From the NCBI GenBank assembly GCA_000697055.1, contig JNDT01002333.1, forward strand, positions 1 to 64,000: 64,000 nucleotides of DNA. Direction: 5' to 3'. How positions within the stretch are numbered: the first letter of the stretch is position 1; each line of letters starts with the position of its first letter. Positions 46,537 to 58,870 of the stretch are shown in pieces. A program made the position numbers and the translations under genes. The notes beneath the pieces were generated by a model. That model was not told the origin of the DNA and made no database searches. It was given only the letters and a program-made list of their open reading frames with translations. The stretch comes from Saksenaea vasiformis B4078. Lineage: Eukaryota; Mucoromycota; Mucoromycetes; Mucorales; Saksenaeaceae.

Positions 46537-46887
46537 CTAATTCTTTTCGATCCTGGTGCCATCAGGTCCCTTCTTTACAGTAAAACAAAAAGGAACAGCA
46601 TGCAATGTACTCTCGTCCAGCAGCTTTGTGATCCTCGTTACTGCTAACGTGCGCGATCGTCTATCCACAAATAGATAAGGCGGACTGTAGAAAAAAAAGA
46701 CGCTGGTGTCCTTAAATAAGACCGCTGGAAGGAACGCAGAAGGAACCTGCTCTGACCAAGGTAAGCGCTCCTTCCTGGCGTCTCTGGAATCAACGGCATA
46801 GTCCACCACGTAAGACGTATACCGGATTGCTAATGGACCGTCTACCTGGAAGACAAAAGGAAATTGCGCCAAACTTTTTCTTCTCAA
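46537..46887 (-). CDS. Hypothetical open frame of about 116 codons
   Basis: An uninterrupted minus-strand frame reads LAIRYTSYVVDYAVDSRDAR, then VPSAFLPAVLFKDTSVFFFY and RRSRTLAVTRITKLLDESTL. The frame stays open upstream of the first Met, so it may be one exon of something larger or a fragment. I recognise no family. It stands alone between the AzgA and F-box genes. Confidence 0.22.
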   Translation of the reverse strand: MRRKSLAQFPFVFQVDGPLAIRYTSYVVDYAVDSRDARKERLPWSEQVPSAFLPAVLFKDTSVFFFYSPPYLFVDRRSRTLAVTRITKLLDESTLHAVPFCFTVKKGPDGTRIEKN

Positions 46888-47374
46888 CGGATTGCGTAAG
46901 ACGAGTAGGACGAAATCAAATTTCTGTGAACAACTTGTCTAAAGCTGTCTAAATAAAGTTTTTTGTCTGAAAAAAAAAATCGTGGCATCTGTGCAGCATA
47001 AGAACCCTGGGGAAACAGGTACTCCTGTTTCCATCTGACAAAGCCCGATTATTCCCTCTCCCTCTCCCTCTCTCTCGATGCTATAGTCTCAAGCACGAAG
47101 GAATCTTTTTCCACCTGAATCGGCCTGTCAGCTGTACAGCGTTGACAGAAATTTTGGTCGATTTCCATCCGCATAGAATAGGTATTATTACTACTTTACA
47201 CTGTTTGTCTAAAAACTGTACACTATGTCAGAGAAATGAAGGCAATTTTTATGCGAAATTTTTGATCTAAACAAAAAGAAAAAGAAAGAAGAAAACAAAA
47301 AAAGACAAAAGAAACAGAGATGTAGATGGTATATATAAGATCGTAACGGTGGTGGTTAGACACTACGCACGTTT
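46888..47374. other. Intergenic region with CT-rich tract
   Basis: It contains (CCCTCT)-like sequence near 47055-47078 and a poly-A stretch. No gene was recognised. Confidence 0.4.
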
Positions 47375-50300
47375 CTAGAGGAAGGTGTCCGTCTGCAAGG
47401 GGGGTGTAGAGGTGTTAGAGTTCGTCGTCGATTTACTTCTGGCCTTCTTCTTCTTTCCTAGAATACGTGCTGTTTTCTTCTTTGTATAATGGTCTTTGAC
47501 TAGATTCAAAATATTGAGTTCCATCTCCATCATCTCGTACTTCTCGCAGAATGCATGGACATCCTCTTCAGGAGGACGGTTCTGCAGCAGATGAATAAGA
47601 ACCTGTCGTGTGAAGTGAATAGTCGACATTTATTTACCTCATAGAGCTCGATGCTTTGACGTCCACAACGTGTTGTTTCGATTTCCAATTGGAGGATGCG
47701 TTGTCCAGGATCGCCATTATTACTATTACCGTTATTGCCCTTACTGCTGCTCTTGTCGGCGGATTTCTTATCGGTCTTGCCGATGTCCTTGCTATTGCTT
47801 TTGTTCTGTACACCGTTGTTTTCATTATCATTATTGTTGCTGTTGCTGTTGTCGTTGTTGTTATTGTTATTGTTGTTGTTGTTGTTGTGGTTGCTGTTGC
47901 TATTGTCGTTGTTGACATTATTATCAAGGTCTTTGAACATTGACTCTGCTGAGAGAGCATCTGCCCATGCTGTAGCAGGAGACGATGTTTTCGTTTCTGC
48001 TGGAGATGGTGGTTGCGGTGTTTGCGCCGTCAATCGTGTATAACCTTCTTGCTCTGTTTTTTGTTCGTTTTCCTCTTCGGATCGCAGCGATTCTGGTATC
48101 GCGGGTTCTCGGTCCACTGATTCTGATACTGCTGGTTCTGCTATAACTGGTTCGTTTATAGCTGGCTCAGGTACAGTTGGTTCTGCTACGGCTGACTCAG
48201 GTACGACTGGCTTCTGCACGACTGGTGCAACCAGCTCTGGTACAACTGGCTCCAGTACAGCTGGTTCTGGCACAATTGGCTCTGGTGAAGTTGGTTCTGG
48301 TACGGATGGTTCCGAGTCCACCGGTTGTGCAGAGAGCACTGGTTGCGCAGAGAGCACTGGTTGTGCAGAGAGCACTGGTTGTGTCGAGATCACTGGTCGT
48401 GCCGAGACCACTGGTTGTGCAGAGACCACTGGTTGTGCGATGTCAGGTTGCGCTACGGAATTCCATAAATCGATGACGGTGCTGTCAGCTTTCGTGTTTG
48501 GGAAGATAGAATTGTTGGTAGCAGGTTTCTCCAACACAACATCACTTGTATCGATAAGTATCGTGTTAGGCGATCCGGTAAATACCAGTTCACTGGTCAC
48601 TAGTTCCTGTTCGGTGGCAATGATTGATTGGAACTTGGCCCATCGACCGCGCGTAGCAGCATCTGGCGATTGCGCCTCTCTTACGGACGAGCGGCGTGAT
48701 GTCGGTGTACCGCCTCGCTTTGTCGGACGTCCTGCTTTTCGAGGCGTTGTCTTGCTCGCCTGGGCCACATCGTCACTGTTTCCCCATGCTTCCGCCTGGG
48801 TGTCAGTAGTGAAACCTAAATAATGGATGAACATCAACCAATACATCTTTCAACCGGACAGATCGACTGACCGTCCGAGAGTGAATCCGCAAGCTCTGGC
48901 CATCCTCCATCGTTTGTCAATCCAAAACGATCGTTTACGTCTAAACTTGGATGGTCCACAGAGCTGGAATCCCTCACGACATGCCACTCTCTCGAGTTGC
49001 GCCACTTCGGGTTTCCCGGATGCTCTGGGGGTGCCAACAGCCCATCATCTCTTATCATACCATTGTTACCTTGTGCTTTTCCCGTGAACGAAGTCTTGAT
49101 GGTAATACCTCCGTCGTCATCCAGATCAACACTCTCGCTATCAGAACTCAACCACTCGGAAGTAAACTGTTCTTGACGCGCTCGAAGGGAAGACGGTGGT
49201 GTCTGTGGCGGCTGCTGGCTCATTGGCCGATCATTCTCAATTCCCTTGGCTGTGGCTCCTCCATGTGTGTCCACCTTTTGGTTGGTTTGACCTCTATTGG
49301 CCTTTGCCCACGCCTTCTCGTTTTCATTCCAAAAGTCGGTCTCCCGCTGCTTCTGCAAAACCTCATACGCATAGCCTTGTTTGTGGACATCATCCCAAGG
49401 AACAAACGACTTAGGCTGCCCCCATCCTTCTCTATCCACAGTCACCTGTGGAGCAGCTACCTTGCCACGGCGACGGGCAGGTTTAAAGACAGGTTCAGGC
49501 ATGGGTGTCTCCCCCCAATCGGCCGTGTGCTGCTTCACTATGTCGGCGTTCCATGACTCGATCATCTTGGGGGTTGCTGTCGCCGCACTCTGTGGAGGCG
49601 ATCGCGAAGTTGATCTTAAAGGCGATCGGGAGGTATCCCACAGCACATCTTCCGTCGATCCCCATCCACCCAAATCAAGTGGCTTCTCTCGAGATAGACT
49701 TTTTCTTTCTTCCTCTTCCTCTTCCTCTTCCTCTTCCTCTTCCTCTTCTTCTTCTTCTTCTTGTCTGTATCCATTTGACTTCTCCATCGGGGGTGACTTT
49801 ATACGTGGCGATGAGAAATCATTAAATATCGCCTCAGCGTCTGCTTCATTCGGTTCATTGACCGGTGATAAAATCATTCTGGACCCGCGGGCTAATGATT
49901 GCGATCGGGACCTTGTTGGCACATATGGATCTATCATTGAATCACTAGCACGTGCCCAAAGTGCTGGTGTCGTTGGTCGCAGTTGATTTTGATCCTTTAA
50001 CATCGAAATACGTGATATCGACCTTGGCGTTTTATCTGGAGAGTTTTTTTACCACAAAAAAAAAATTGAGCGCTATTTATAAATGAATAATCATCATCAT
50101 CGGTTACCAAATTCATTCGTTCTCTGTAACTTGATTGGGGCAGGGCTAAACATTCCCTTGGAACTATCGCCGTCGACCAGTTCACCATTCTGTGTGAAGA
50201 AAAAAAATTATTTAGTTCGCGTTCTCCTCCCTTTGTCTGACCCGAAATTTTTTTTTTTTGCTGTTTTACCTGTATAGCATCTAGCAGCTCGTCGAGATGT

Positions 50301-51928
50301 GCCACGGGTATTTGAAGCTGCTTTGCCAAGTTTACAATATGTCGTCCAGTGAGGAGTCGATTTTCAGGTATGTCCATCAGATCCAGATGTTCCGTGGAAG
50401 GCGTATTCACCAGCGCTCTAATCCCTGTCGGACCAAGCGATACAGTTGTCATGGATGGTTGTGTCCAGCGGCTACTTTGTTCTGAGAATTGGGAGATGAC
50501 GGATTTCGCAATGTTGGGGTAACCTTCAATTTGGAGGCTGCGTAAAGACGGTACTGCCCGGCAAAGGTTGTAAATGTCTTTTGGCAAGATCGCGCCGCAG
50601 GATTTGAAATAAATATGTTTCAGATTCTGACAACATCTTAACGCTTGCCATGCGTCAGAGGTGAAACCGGCACATTGAATCGCATTGAATACGCGAAGAC
50701 GTGACACTCTAACATCCAATTCGCTGAAGGCTGCATTGGTCAACCGCGAGCAGTTCGACACACCAAGCGTTGTCAACATGCCACAGCGTCGCATCAATTG
50801 CATCATGAAATCATCATCAACCGCCCAATTTTCCAACAAAAGACGCTGCAACATCACATTTGTTGATACATGATCCCATCCATCAGCCAACACGACAGCC
50901 GTTGGCTGAAAACTAGCCTCTGCTTTTTTCAGCGCCGAAGGAAGAGCTCGAAGATCTAGCTCTTGCAACCGATGACATACGATTAAGGCGTGAAGGATAG
51001 CCAGCGTCGTGACATTTTCACATCCTGTCAAGCAGAACTTGGTCAAGTTAGGAAACGCGCGTAGAACGTTATGTACAATAGCATCGGACATGTGCACTGC
51101 ATGTGTAAGTGTAAGCTGCTCAAGGTTTAAGCTACCAACGCATAGTTGTCTCAACGTTTCCTGCTCTACATGTTCTAGCGATATTTGCAGAATACGGAGT
51201 GCTGAAGCGCGGTTGGCGACAAGTGACGAGAAGTTGGGAGTTAACCCGAACCGCCCATCCAATTCGAGCCGCTTCAGACGTGATAGAGCACCTTTGATTA
51301 TAAATGGTGACCTCTGATTAGGGTTGGCTCCGATCAAACGGATTGCGGCAAGTGCTGGAAGTCTGGCTGCTAACTGTTCCAGGTGCATAAGCTCCAATCG
51401 CCAACCGTACAAGGTGATGCTTGTCAAACGTTCGCAATGCCGAGTAATCAGTTCAATCAACTTTGGACTGGAAATAACGCTGTTTTGCATGTTATGACGA
51501 CGAAGATCTGCATTCACAATGGGCGAAAATACCGATGGCGTACGTGCATCCTGCAAACACAAGTTAAGCTCGCGCACAGCCAAAGCCGATCGCTTAGACT
51601 TGCTGAGTGAATTGCAGAAAAGTGCGAGCTGTGCTGGATCGCGTATTTCCGGTGCTTCCCATAGAACGTTACTTGCAGCAGCAGACCATGAGCGACTAAT
51701 GAGACAGGCCTCGTACCGATCACGTTGGGTTGACAACAGTTGACAAATGCGCTCCATCACCGTCGTCGGAAGATTAAGAAATCCCTCACTAGGTGCACTA
51801 ATGGCAGACAGCCATTCTTCTTCATCCTGCTGTTCGGTTACCCCTCTCATGACCAAAGATCGTGAAGCGTAATACGGAATGTGAGAGTGGAGTCTGTCAA
51901 TTTTTTGTTTTAGAACAGAATAAGGCAC
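47375..51928 (-). CDS. Long F-box/leucine-rich-repeat protein with disordered C-terminal half
   Basis: This is probably a substrate receptor of an SCF ubiquitin ligase. From 51928, after a short leader, the F-box is FLNLPTTVMERICQLLSTQR followed by RSWSAAASNVLW. At least nine LRR-like units then run over about 450 residues (for example NLTKFCLTGCENVTTLAILH and GMLTTLGVSNCSRLTNAAF). Two small introns (about 50140-50280) lead without loss of frame into a long low-complexity region. It has a run of about 17 Glu (about 49710-49765), repeated WG(x)TP/WxD tryptophan-glycine motifs, a long series of PEP/VxxP repeats (about 48090-48450) and Asn-rich runs (about 47815-47900). A final exon (FCEKYEMMEMELNILNLVKD) ends at 47375. 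The joins GGACG/GTCAGT..TTTAG/GTTTC and GAG/GTAAAT..CAG/GTTCTT keep phase. The total is about 1,430 residues, very long for an F-box protein. Confidence 0.78.
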
Positions 51929-53896
51929 GTGTCCAAAACGAGGAAATTCCGACTCTCAATCTCACTACAACAGCTTGATCAAAAAGTTTACTTCCGTCAA
52001 CGAAAGCCCATTGTCCGCTCTATTTACGTCATGCATGAGCATGAGTGTGCTATAACGAATTACAAAGAATAGCCCTTTTCTTTCTCCACTAAAAATTTAG
52101 CCGCGGAGACAGAGAAAAGAACAATAAAATAGCTGCACTACTACTCGGGTTATTCCATTCGGGTTGCCCATAATCTGTTACCAAAGGCTTATTCACCGTG
52201 TGAATCATACAGAGTAAGCATGCGAAGGAGAGAAGATTGTAGCCAATGAAGATTAGCAGAGCGTATCTCTAGGAGATCGAAGATCTCCTTTAAGGAGATG
52301 CAAACATAAACAAAGATGCTACGAAACAACAATCCTGCCGTGGTAAGACAAGATACAAGGAAAAGGTTTTCTACTTTGCAAACAACGATAGCGTGACAGG
52401 ATGATATTACATTCTAAGCTTTTGTTCATGTAGATCTGTTGTGCACGTGGCTTGCTCTGGATAGAGTGCAGTCAGCGAGAACACGATCATTTCCGTACCA
52501 GTGAGAGCTGATGTCTTAGAATCGAGAACAGCCCCTATCCTTTCACATAGATAGGCATAAAAGTTCAGTTGATACCACCATTCACGTGGCTACGCATGTT
52601 TCATTCAATCGTATTGCTTAGCAAGTATGAAAATCCTCGGCGTTCTTCATGTTAACCCGAGTCTTTGTTGCATGAAATCGCGTGTTTCTTTTTCTTTTTC
52701 TTTTTTAGGCTGTCATGGTGGGATAGATTCTCGGCTATCGATCCTGTCACGTTGTTGTGTGAACAATTTCGATGAAACGTTTTCATGCCTTTAGCCAGTC
52801 TACAGTCGCATGATAGATCACAACACTTAGGAAAGTCGATCTTTTTAACCAGAAAGAAGGGAATCCAAGGAACCGACTACTGTGACATACAGTGCTAAGT
52901 CCCAGCTTTTGCGCAGCTTCCTCATCACGCTTTTTCGGATAAGCGGGTCGACGTTGTTGGGTATACAAAAAGCGCAAAAGAATAATGAGGTACCCTCGAT
53001 CTGCTAAACTTTTTCTTCTGGATTTGCGTGATGGTACCTGACTACCTTGCACTTTATCTGGTTCTAGTTATTAGATTTAACGAATCAAATGATGGGTACG
53101 CTTGGTACCATTCAATGCCTTTATTTACTTTTCCTCCGTCTCCTGTAGTGTAAAGCGGTGATAATCATGACACAAGTTTAAAGATCATATGTTTTTAGTT
53201 TGTCTTCTTGTTTGTCGTGCACCAGACGCATCATCGATCTGTTTGGGTAGTTGTTTTCAAGTTCCGAGGATTCTTTGCGCCTTTATGCATCCATTGAATT
53301 TTTTTTACATCAGTATCTCATCTACACAGAGTAGGAATCTGATTGATTGAAAAATCTGACACAAGTGTACATATTCATGACCCAGGATATCACTAGATCC
53401 TACTATCATCTTTAGTCATTATATCACCACAACGCGGTGACAGCAATGACAATTTATCTCAGACATGATATCATATCTCTCACGTACAAATGTGTCTGCC
53501 TAGCCGTCTCAACTCATGGGCGAACAGTGAGTCAGATAGCACAGGAATAAACCTGGTCCGTAATTTTGTTATTCGCGCTATTAGTATGTTAGGCGGTCCA
53601 GATCCTTGACCCCATGCAAATCGTAATACGTGATCGCTGCCAAACCAGATAAACACATAGAAACGTGCACACAGATACGCACGTGTGTACGTTTCCTCTT
53701 CCACCCTTCACTGGTCAACAGGATGGTTATGGAATGAAAAAGAAACATAGTATATCCGCCGTTTTATGTCTAATGCTAATTACTCTATTAAGACGGATGA
53801 GAGAAAGAGAACAAACTTTTACGGTGTTTCAAGTACATAAACAAATAAGATGAGGGATGGATTGGGAAGGGAGTGAAAAAAAAACAAAATGGGCCA
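51929..53896. other. 2 kb interval between the F-box and importin genes
   Basis: Apart from the homeodomain-like fragment at 52891-53052, nothing is recognised. A perfect 8-bp inverted repeat with a 3-nt loop (AGGAGATC GAA GATCTCCT) occurs near 52271-52289. Confidence 0.5.
52891..53052 (-). pseudogene. Homeodomain fragment (helices I and II only)
   Basis: The minus strand encodes PSRKSRRKSLADRGYLIILL followed by RFLYTQQRRPAYPKKRDEEA and AQKLGLST. This matches a homeodomain N-terminal arm, helix I, loop (RPAYP) and helix II (EEAAQKLGLS). A GTATGT splice-donor-like sequence follows directly at 52890, where many homeobox genes have an intron. No recognition helix (WFxNRR) was found in the next several hundred bases, and no start codon is evident. 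It is either a broken gene or an exon of an unusual gene. Confidence 0.4.
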
Positions 53897-56800
53897 TTAG
53901 ATAGACGCTTGTTGGGTTCTGTGTTGTTCAGCAGTAGACAAAACCGTCATGATAAAACTCTGTTGCTCTGCACCCAAATCTTTGGTCAAGAGGGTATAAG
54001 ACGCAGGGTTGTTTTGTTGCATCCCTGGCAAAAAATTGTCAGCTAGGCGCTCCCTCTTTGTACTCTGTGATGAACCCATACCTCTGAAAACGTGCTCGAA
54101 ACGGACGTAAGGATCAATTTCGTCCAAGGGTGATTCGAATAAGAGTTCTTCTTCCATTTCATCTTCGTATTCGTCATATTCAGAATCACCAGCATGGCTA
54201 GCTGCTTGCTGTGCAAGATATTCGAGATACTCATTCTCTTGATCAGGCACATCTTCATCTATAAGGAAGGTTTTTCACAGCGTTAAGGAACCTAGTAATG
54301 TTTCGAGCAAAACAAGAGAGCGTCTTACCTTCGTTATCTTCGTCCTCGTCGCCACTGGCACCATCAAATCCGTTCAAATCCTCACCATCGAAGACATCGT
54401 CATCGATACCATCACCATACAACTTCTCCATACTCTCGCGATCTGTCATCATTGCTGTTAGTATGGCTATCCAAAAAAAAGAAAAAGAAAGTGGCTATTG
54501 TTACTTACTCTCCATTGCTTTAGGCAGAGATTGGAATACGTTAATAATACCACCCAGTACCTGTGGCCAGCCAGCTTGCAATGACGCAGGAATTTGATCG
54601 GAGGGCAACTCCAGCAAGGCACACAAGGCAACAATAACCAGTTTCTTGTCGTGCACTCGCGAGAATTTGTCTAATGTGTTGAACCACAATGTAAAGAAGC
54701 CTTGAGTCCACTGATTCTCTTCCAGCAAGCGCAAGGTCAAAGCGGCATTGTAGTACAGACAGTTGATAACCTAGACGGAGCGTTACTAACTTGTAAAAAG
54801 AACAAACGGGCAGGACGTACCACTTCAATACAGTGCACCTTGAATTCGACTGTCTTCATGGAGCCCGTGAAGATGTACTGGAATGCAAGGTTCAAGAAGG
54901 GAGAGACGTACTGTATCTCATGATGAGCTATCTGTCGACTACAGCGAATGATCAACTAACTTACCATGTCCACTTGACCGCGGCAGTTCAACAGCACAGA
55001 TTCCATTAGTTTACATGCACAGACACGGTCGTTTTCACCCAACCGATCGCTCTTCATCACTGTCTCGATGATATCAAACATCATGCGTTGGATGTTCTCG
55101 TTACTGACAAAGATGTCTTTGCCGTAGGAGATGTAGTTGTCCAGGGGAGGAAGCATTTCATCCATGTAATCAATACCGGATTCCTTGAATGCCTTGTAAA
55201 TTAACTCAAACACACCCCACATGGTTGGCGTAACACGTTTGGCGGAGAATGTACACGAGTCGATGATCTCAAAGATTTCGTCATAGAGGTCTAGAATGTT
55301 GTTTTCAAGTGTGTAAGTGATTACGGGCAGCAAAGCGTTCTCGAGTTGTTGCAAGACGTCAGGGCTGCTTTCCAGACTTAGGATCAATGTGCCGATGGTC
55401 TTGAGAACACCCATGGCGGCCATGGTCTTGTCACTCATCTCGTCAATGTCACCGTTAAAGGAGGCGTCGTCAGCGGTCTGGTTGTTTGCCTGGGCAAGAT
55501 CTTCCATGATGCGCAAGAAAGTGTCACGCAGCTGCGTGCAGAGCTGAACGGCGAAGGGTGTCAGCTGTTCTGCGAAAACTTCTACAAATTCCTCCATCAC
55601 ATCGGCCAGCGTATCGATATCGATTTCGTTTGTCAGATTGAGAAGTTCTTGCATAATGAAGGGTAGGCTGGGGACCATGGCATTTCGGACGCTCTCGTGT
55701 CGGATCATAGGTTGCAGCGCCAACGCAGCTTGAACCTTTACGGGTAGTTCCGAATCGCGGAGACATTCAAGCACGTTTTGGTACAAGGTGGCCAAGTTCT
55801 GTTCGTTTTGAAAGTCCAAGTCTCGGAAATGCTTTGCCATGTCACATGCACGGGCTCTCAAAAAGGGGAATCGACTTTTGAATTCGGGGAAAACATGTGT
55901 AACGAAAAACGGTTCCATCATGTTTGCGACGGGGGATTTCTTATGCAAAATTTGATGTGAAAGGCATCCGATCATAGAGAGAGCACCATCCTTCTCGTGA
56001 CCGTTCTTCTGCTCATCTGGGGTTTCCGAGTACTTGTTCAGGACGCTGTTGATGAATCCCAGGATACCCATAAACGTATGCTTCTTACGATCACGGGCAA
56101 GATCAATCAAAAGGTTTGCGGCATTGGTTTGGGGCGAGTGGATATCTTCAAGAGGGTCAACCTTCTTGTGCACATATTCGACAGGATCTTCGGTCCACAG
56201 TTCTTCATCTTCCGCAGAGAAGCATAGTTGAGGATAAATAAAGTGTGCCACCAGACTTTCGGTATGTGGCTTCAAAATTTGCCATGTAATCTTGTGCTTG
56301 ATACTAACCATCCAGAATGAACACGTTTTCATTGTCACATACGTCATGTTTTACCTGTCGTCAAAAAAGGCAGCGGTCAAAGCCAGACATTTGCTTGAGA
56401 TCCAGATTTCCTTCTTGATCCAGCCTTCAATTTGTTTCAAGTAGGTTTGCAAGATGTTGGGGGCAAAATTGGTGACAAAGTTCTTTGCAAAGCCCGTATA
56501 TTTGGAAGCACTTGGAGGAAGCAAGGCTGGATTGCCGTACTTTGTGAAGATACGGTTCAGACAATGGTAAGCCCATTTTTTGGTTTTCCACCATGGGTAT
56601 TTCTCGCGTTCCTCAGGATCGGCAGGTAAAACCTCGGTAGGGATCTTTTTGTCGATCAACTGCAAAAATAGGGTTCCCCATGGAACAAGAGAAGAAGGGT
56701 CCTGAAGACATTTGGGAAGTTCAACCTAGAAATACCATTGTATTGAGTATACTCTCTCTATGTTCCATCTCGTTTTCCCAATGCTTACCTGAATACCTGA

Positions 56801-57201
56801 ATGATAAATCTTGAGGGCGAGTTTCAACATCTCAGCAGCCTCGATGCTGTCATTTCCGATAAGATTGGCACAGATGCTTTGGATACCGGGGAAAGTGATT
56901 TTGATGATCTCTTTCAGTGGGTCGCGTCTTTCCATGGATTTCCACCTAGATTATCTGTGCTCAGCCTATTGTCCACTCAAGAAGAAAAACAAAGTGCTAC
57001 TTACTGATACACCTTGACCACCTCACGCAAGGCCAACAAGCCAACGTACACTAATCGGGGGTCGGAGGAAGACAAAAAGTTTTGAAGCTCATTCACAAAG
57101 TTGGGCCACTGCTCGGGGAAATCATTACTCAAAATAGTGTTCAAAGTGGAAGTCAGCTGCACTCTGTAAAAAGAAACTTAGTACCCAAGAAAGGAATAAA
57201 A

Positions 57202-57273
<72 letters not shown>

Positions 57274-57727
57274 AGAAAACTTACTTTACAGCATTGGGTG
57301 CGGTGGCTAGTGCTTGAAGAATTGTTTGCTTGACCATGTTTCTGTCTTCATCGTTGATAGGACTGGCAGCTTGTTTTGATCTATCCCAAGCTTTGTTCAT
57401 ACGGTTTTTGAAATAAATGGCAGCTATGGATCATCCCCAAATTAGTTTATTTTGACAGGGTCAAGCAGAAAAAAAAAGGGTCTTTTTATTTATTTACCTG
57501 CTTGGCGGGCACCAAGGTCCAAGTCTTCAGAAGCCAGGATCTGCAAAACCACGGGTAGGAATCCATTGTGTGTTTCAATCTATAAAACAGAAGAGGTGGA
57601 CTTAGTGGTTTGTTTCAGCCGTGCACAATGACGTTACGTTTCGAATATTTAGTTCGGCCTGCTTATGCACATTAGGATCGGGATGGTAGGTAGCGACAAA
57701 GAGTTGGTAGACAGTATTCTGATCCAT
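53897..57727 (-). CDS. NMD5: Importin-beta family nuclear import receptor (importin-7/8, Nmd5/Sxm1 type)
   Basis: This receptor carries proteins through nuclear pores under RanGTP control. MDQNTVYQLFVATYHPDPNV starts at 57727. The importin-beta N-terminal domain follows: AELNIRNIETHNGFLPVVLQ with LDLGARQAAAIYFKNRMNKA. HEAT-type helices run through LIDKKIPTEVLPADPEEREK, YPWWKTKKWAYHCLNRIFTK, QLCFSAEDEELWTEDPVEYV and KSRFPFLRARACDMAKHFRD. An acidic C-terminal stretch (DDDVFDGEDLNGFDGASGDE and following) resembles that of importin-7/8, and the protein ends at 53897. About ten introns are present; one contains a (GA)n run of 66 bp. The overall length of about 1,020 residues fits the family. Confidence 0.93.
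57204..57269. repeat. (GA)n microsatellite in an intron
   Basis: About 32 AG dinucleotides fill most of a short intron of the importin gene. Confidence 0.97.
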
Positions 57728-57884
57728 AGCGTACAGTATAACGGAGAGATAGTATATAAGCTGCTTCTGTACAGATTCTCTTTGTCTTGTCGCTCCAACA
57801 CACGACGACGAAGCTTCAAACGGGTTGGAAAAGAAGGAGAGACCTAAAAAGATTTTTTTTTTTCAAAAGCGAAAATCCCATTCG

Positions 57885-58055
57885 GACACCCCTCCTCTCG
57901 GACCAACCCAATGCGTTCCGGACGCCCCTCTTTGGTTCTGTCGGACTGGTTCCCCTTTGAACTCCCTTTCTTTGCTGGCTGATTGCGGAGCTGAAACCAA
58001 TACCCTCAACTTCTCCTTTCAGTCCGGGACAACAGGAGCACCGGACTGGCGGATA
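57885..58055. promoter_or_regulatory. Cluster of CGGAC motifs upstream of the importin gene
   Basis: Within about 330 bp upstream of the importin start, CGGAC appears at least five times. It occurs as CGGACACCCCTC, CGGACCAACCC, CCGGACGCCCCTC, CGGACTGG and ACCGGACTGG, with one reverse-strand GTCCGGG. Two copies share the longer CGGACRCCCCTC. This could be a bound promoter element; the factor is unknown. Confidence 0.35.
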
Positions 58056-58069
58056 TTAAAAATATAGGT

Positions 58070-58599
58070 GGCTGATTGTTTGTGCCTGAGAAACGCATAG
58101 AAGAGAAAGTGAAGAACCCAGGTCAAATAAAATCACAAATCCATTTCCAGCATCATAGGAAAACATCCCATCTATTTGGGTAATTGGGATGACAGTAACA
58201 TTCGAGTCCATTCATTCGTACGAAGGGTTTCATTTGTGTTTCGGAAAAGTTAGCCATCCCTTGTCAGAGAATGCAAAAAGCTCCTTAGTTACTGCGTCTC
58301 CTCGATACGTCCTAGCCAACATTTTGGAAGCCTGATGATCCCGTGGCATTCGCAATCTCTTTCCTTATGCAGAGTGACTGTACGTGAAACTGTTTGCTAT
58401 CTCTTCTTGCAGCATCTTTGCAAACCTATGGGAGAAGTTTCCACGAGAATTTACAATGCTATGATCCTGGAAGACATAGTTTTGGTGGTCGTTTCAGACG
58501 GCACTTTTAGAATGAGAAAGGGGAAAGGGAAAGAGCTGCAGCAAAGTACTGTTCTGAAACGTTGTTTTAAGATGTTCTCAATAAATTGTGCGTTCAGGA
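58070..58599. other. Intergenic, no gene recognised
   Basis: No supported coding or repeat feature was seen on either strand. Confidence 0.4.
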
Positions 58600-58870
58600 A
58601 GAAACAAGTACACCTGGTTAGCGTGTAACCATTGCAGAAACCATAGGTTACTTCCGTGAATTTGGTCCTTCCATGGACATAGTATTTATTAGATCCGCGT
58701 AAAACATAGTTCATGGTTAGTAAATGGAATGATACATTGATATTTTACCTCGAAGGTATTCTGTCGGTTGTGCACGCGGCTGCACCGCACCAGATCCATG
58801 GTGGGCACGGTCGAGGAGGAGACAAATGTCCGGGAATGCACATCCGGCGCGAAGAAAGTAAGTCCACCCA
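58600..58870 (-). repeat. Dispersed repeat family, copy E (minus strand)
   Basis: On the minus strand the order is GTCTCCTCCTCGACC, TCTGGTGCGGTGCAGCC, ATACCTTCGAGGTAAAA, then ATTCCATTTACTAACCATGA. These match copy A blocks ATCTCCTCCACTTCT, TGGGTGCGGCG, ATGCCCTTCGGGGGTAAA and ATTCCATTTACTAACCATGA. The 19-base last block is nearly perfect. Confidence 0.6.

Noticed and set aside
49381..49986. Plus-strand frames rich in Ser opposite the F-box gene
   Set aside because: They are complements of the Glu-rich and repeat-rich coding sequence of the minus-strand gene.
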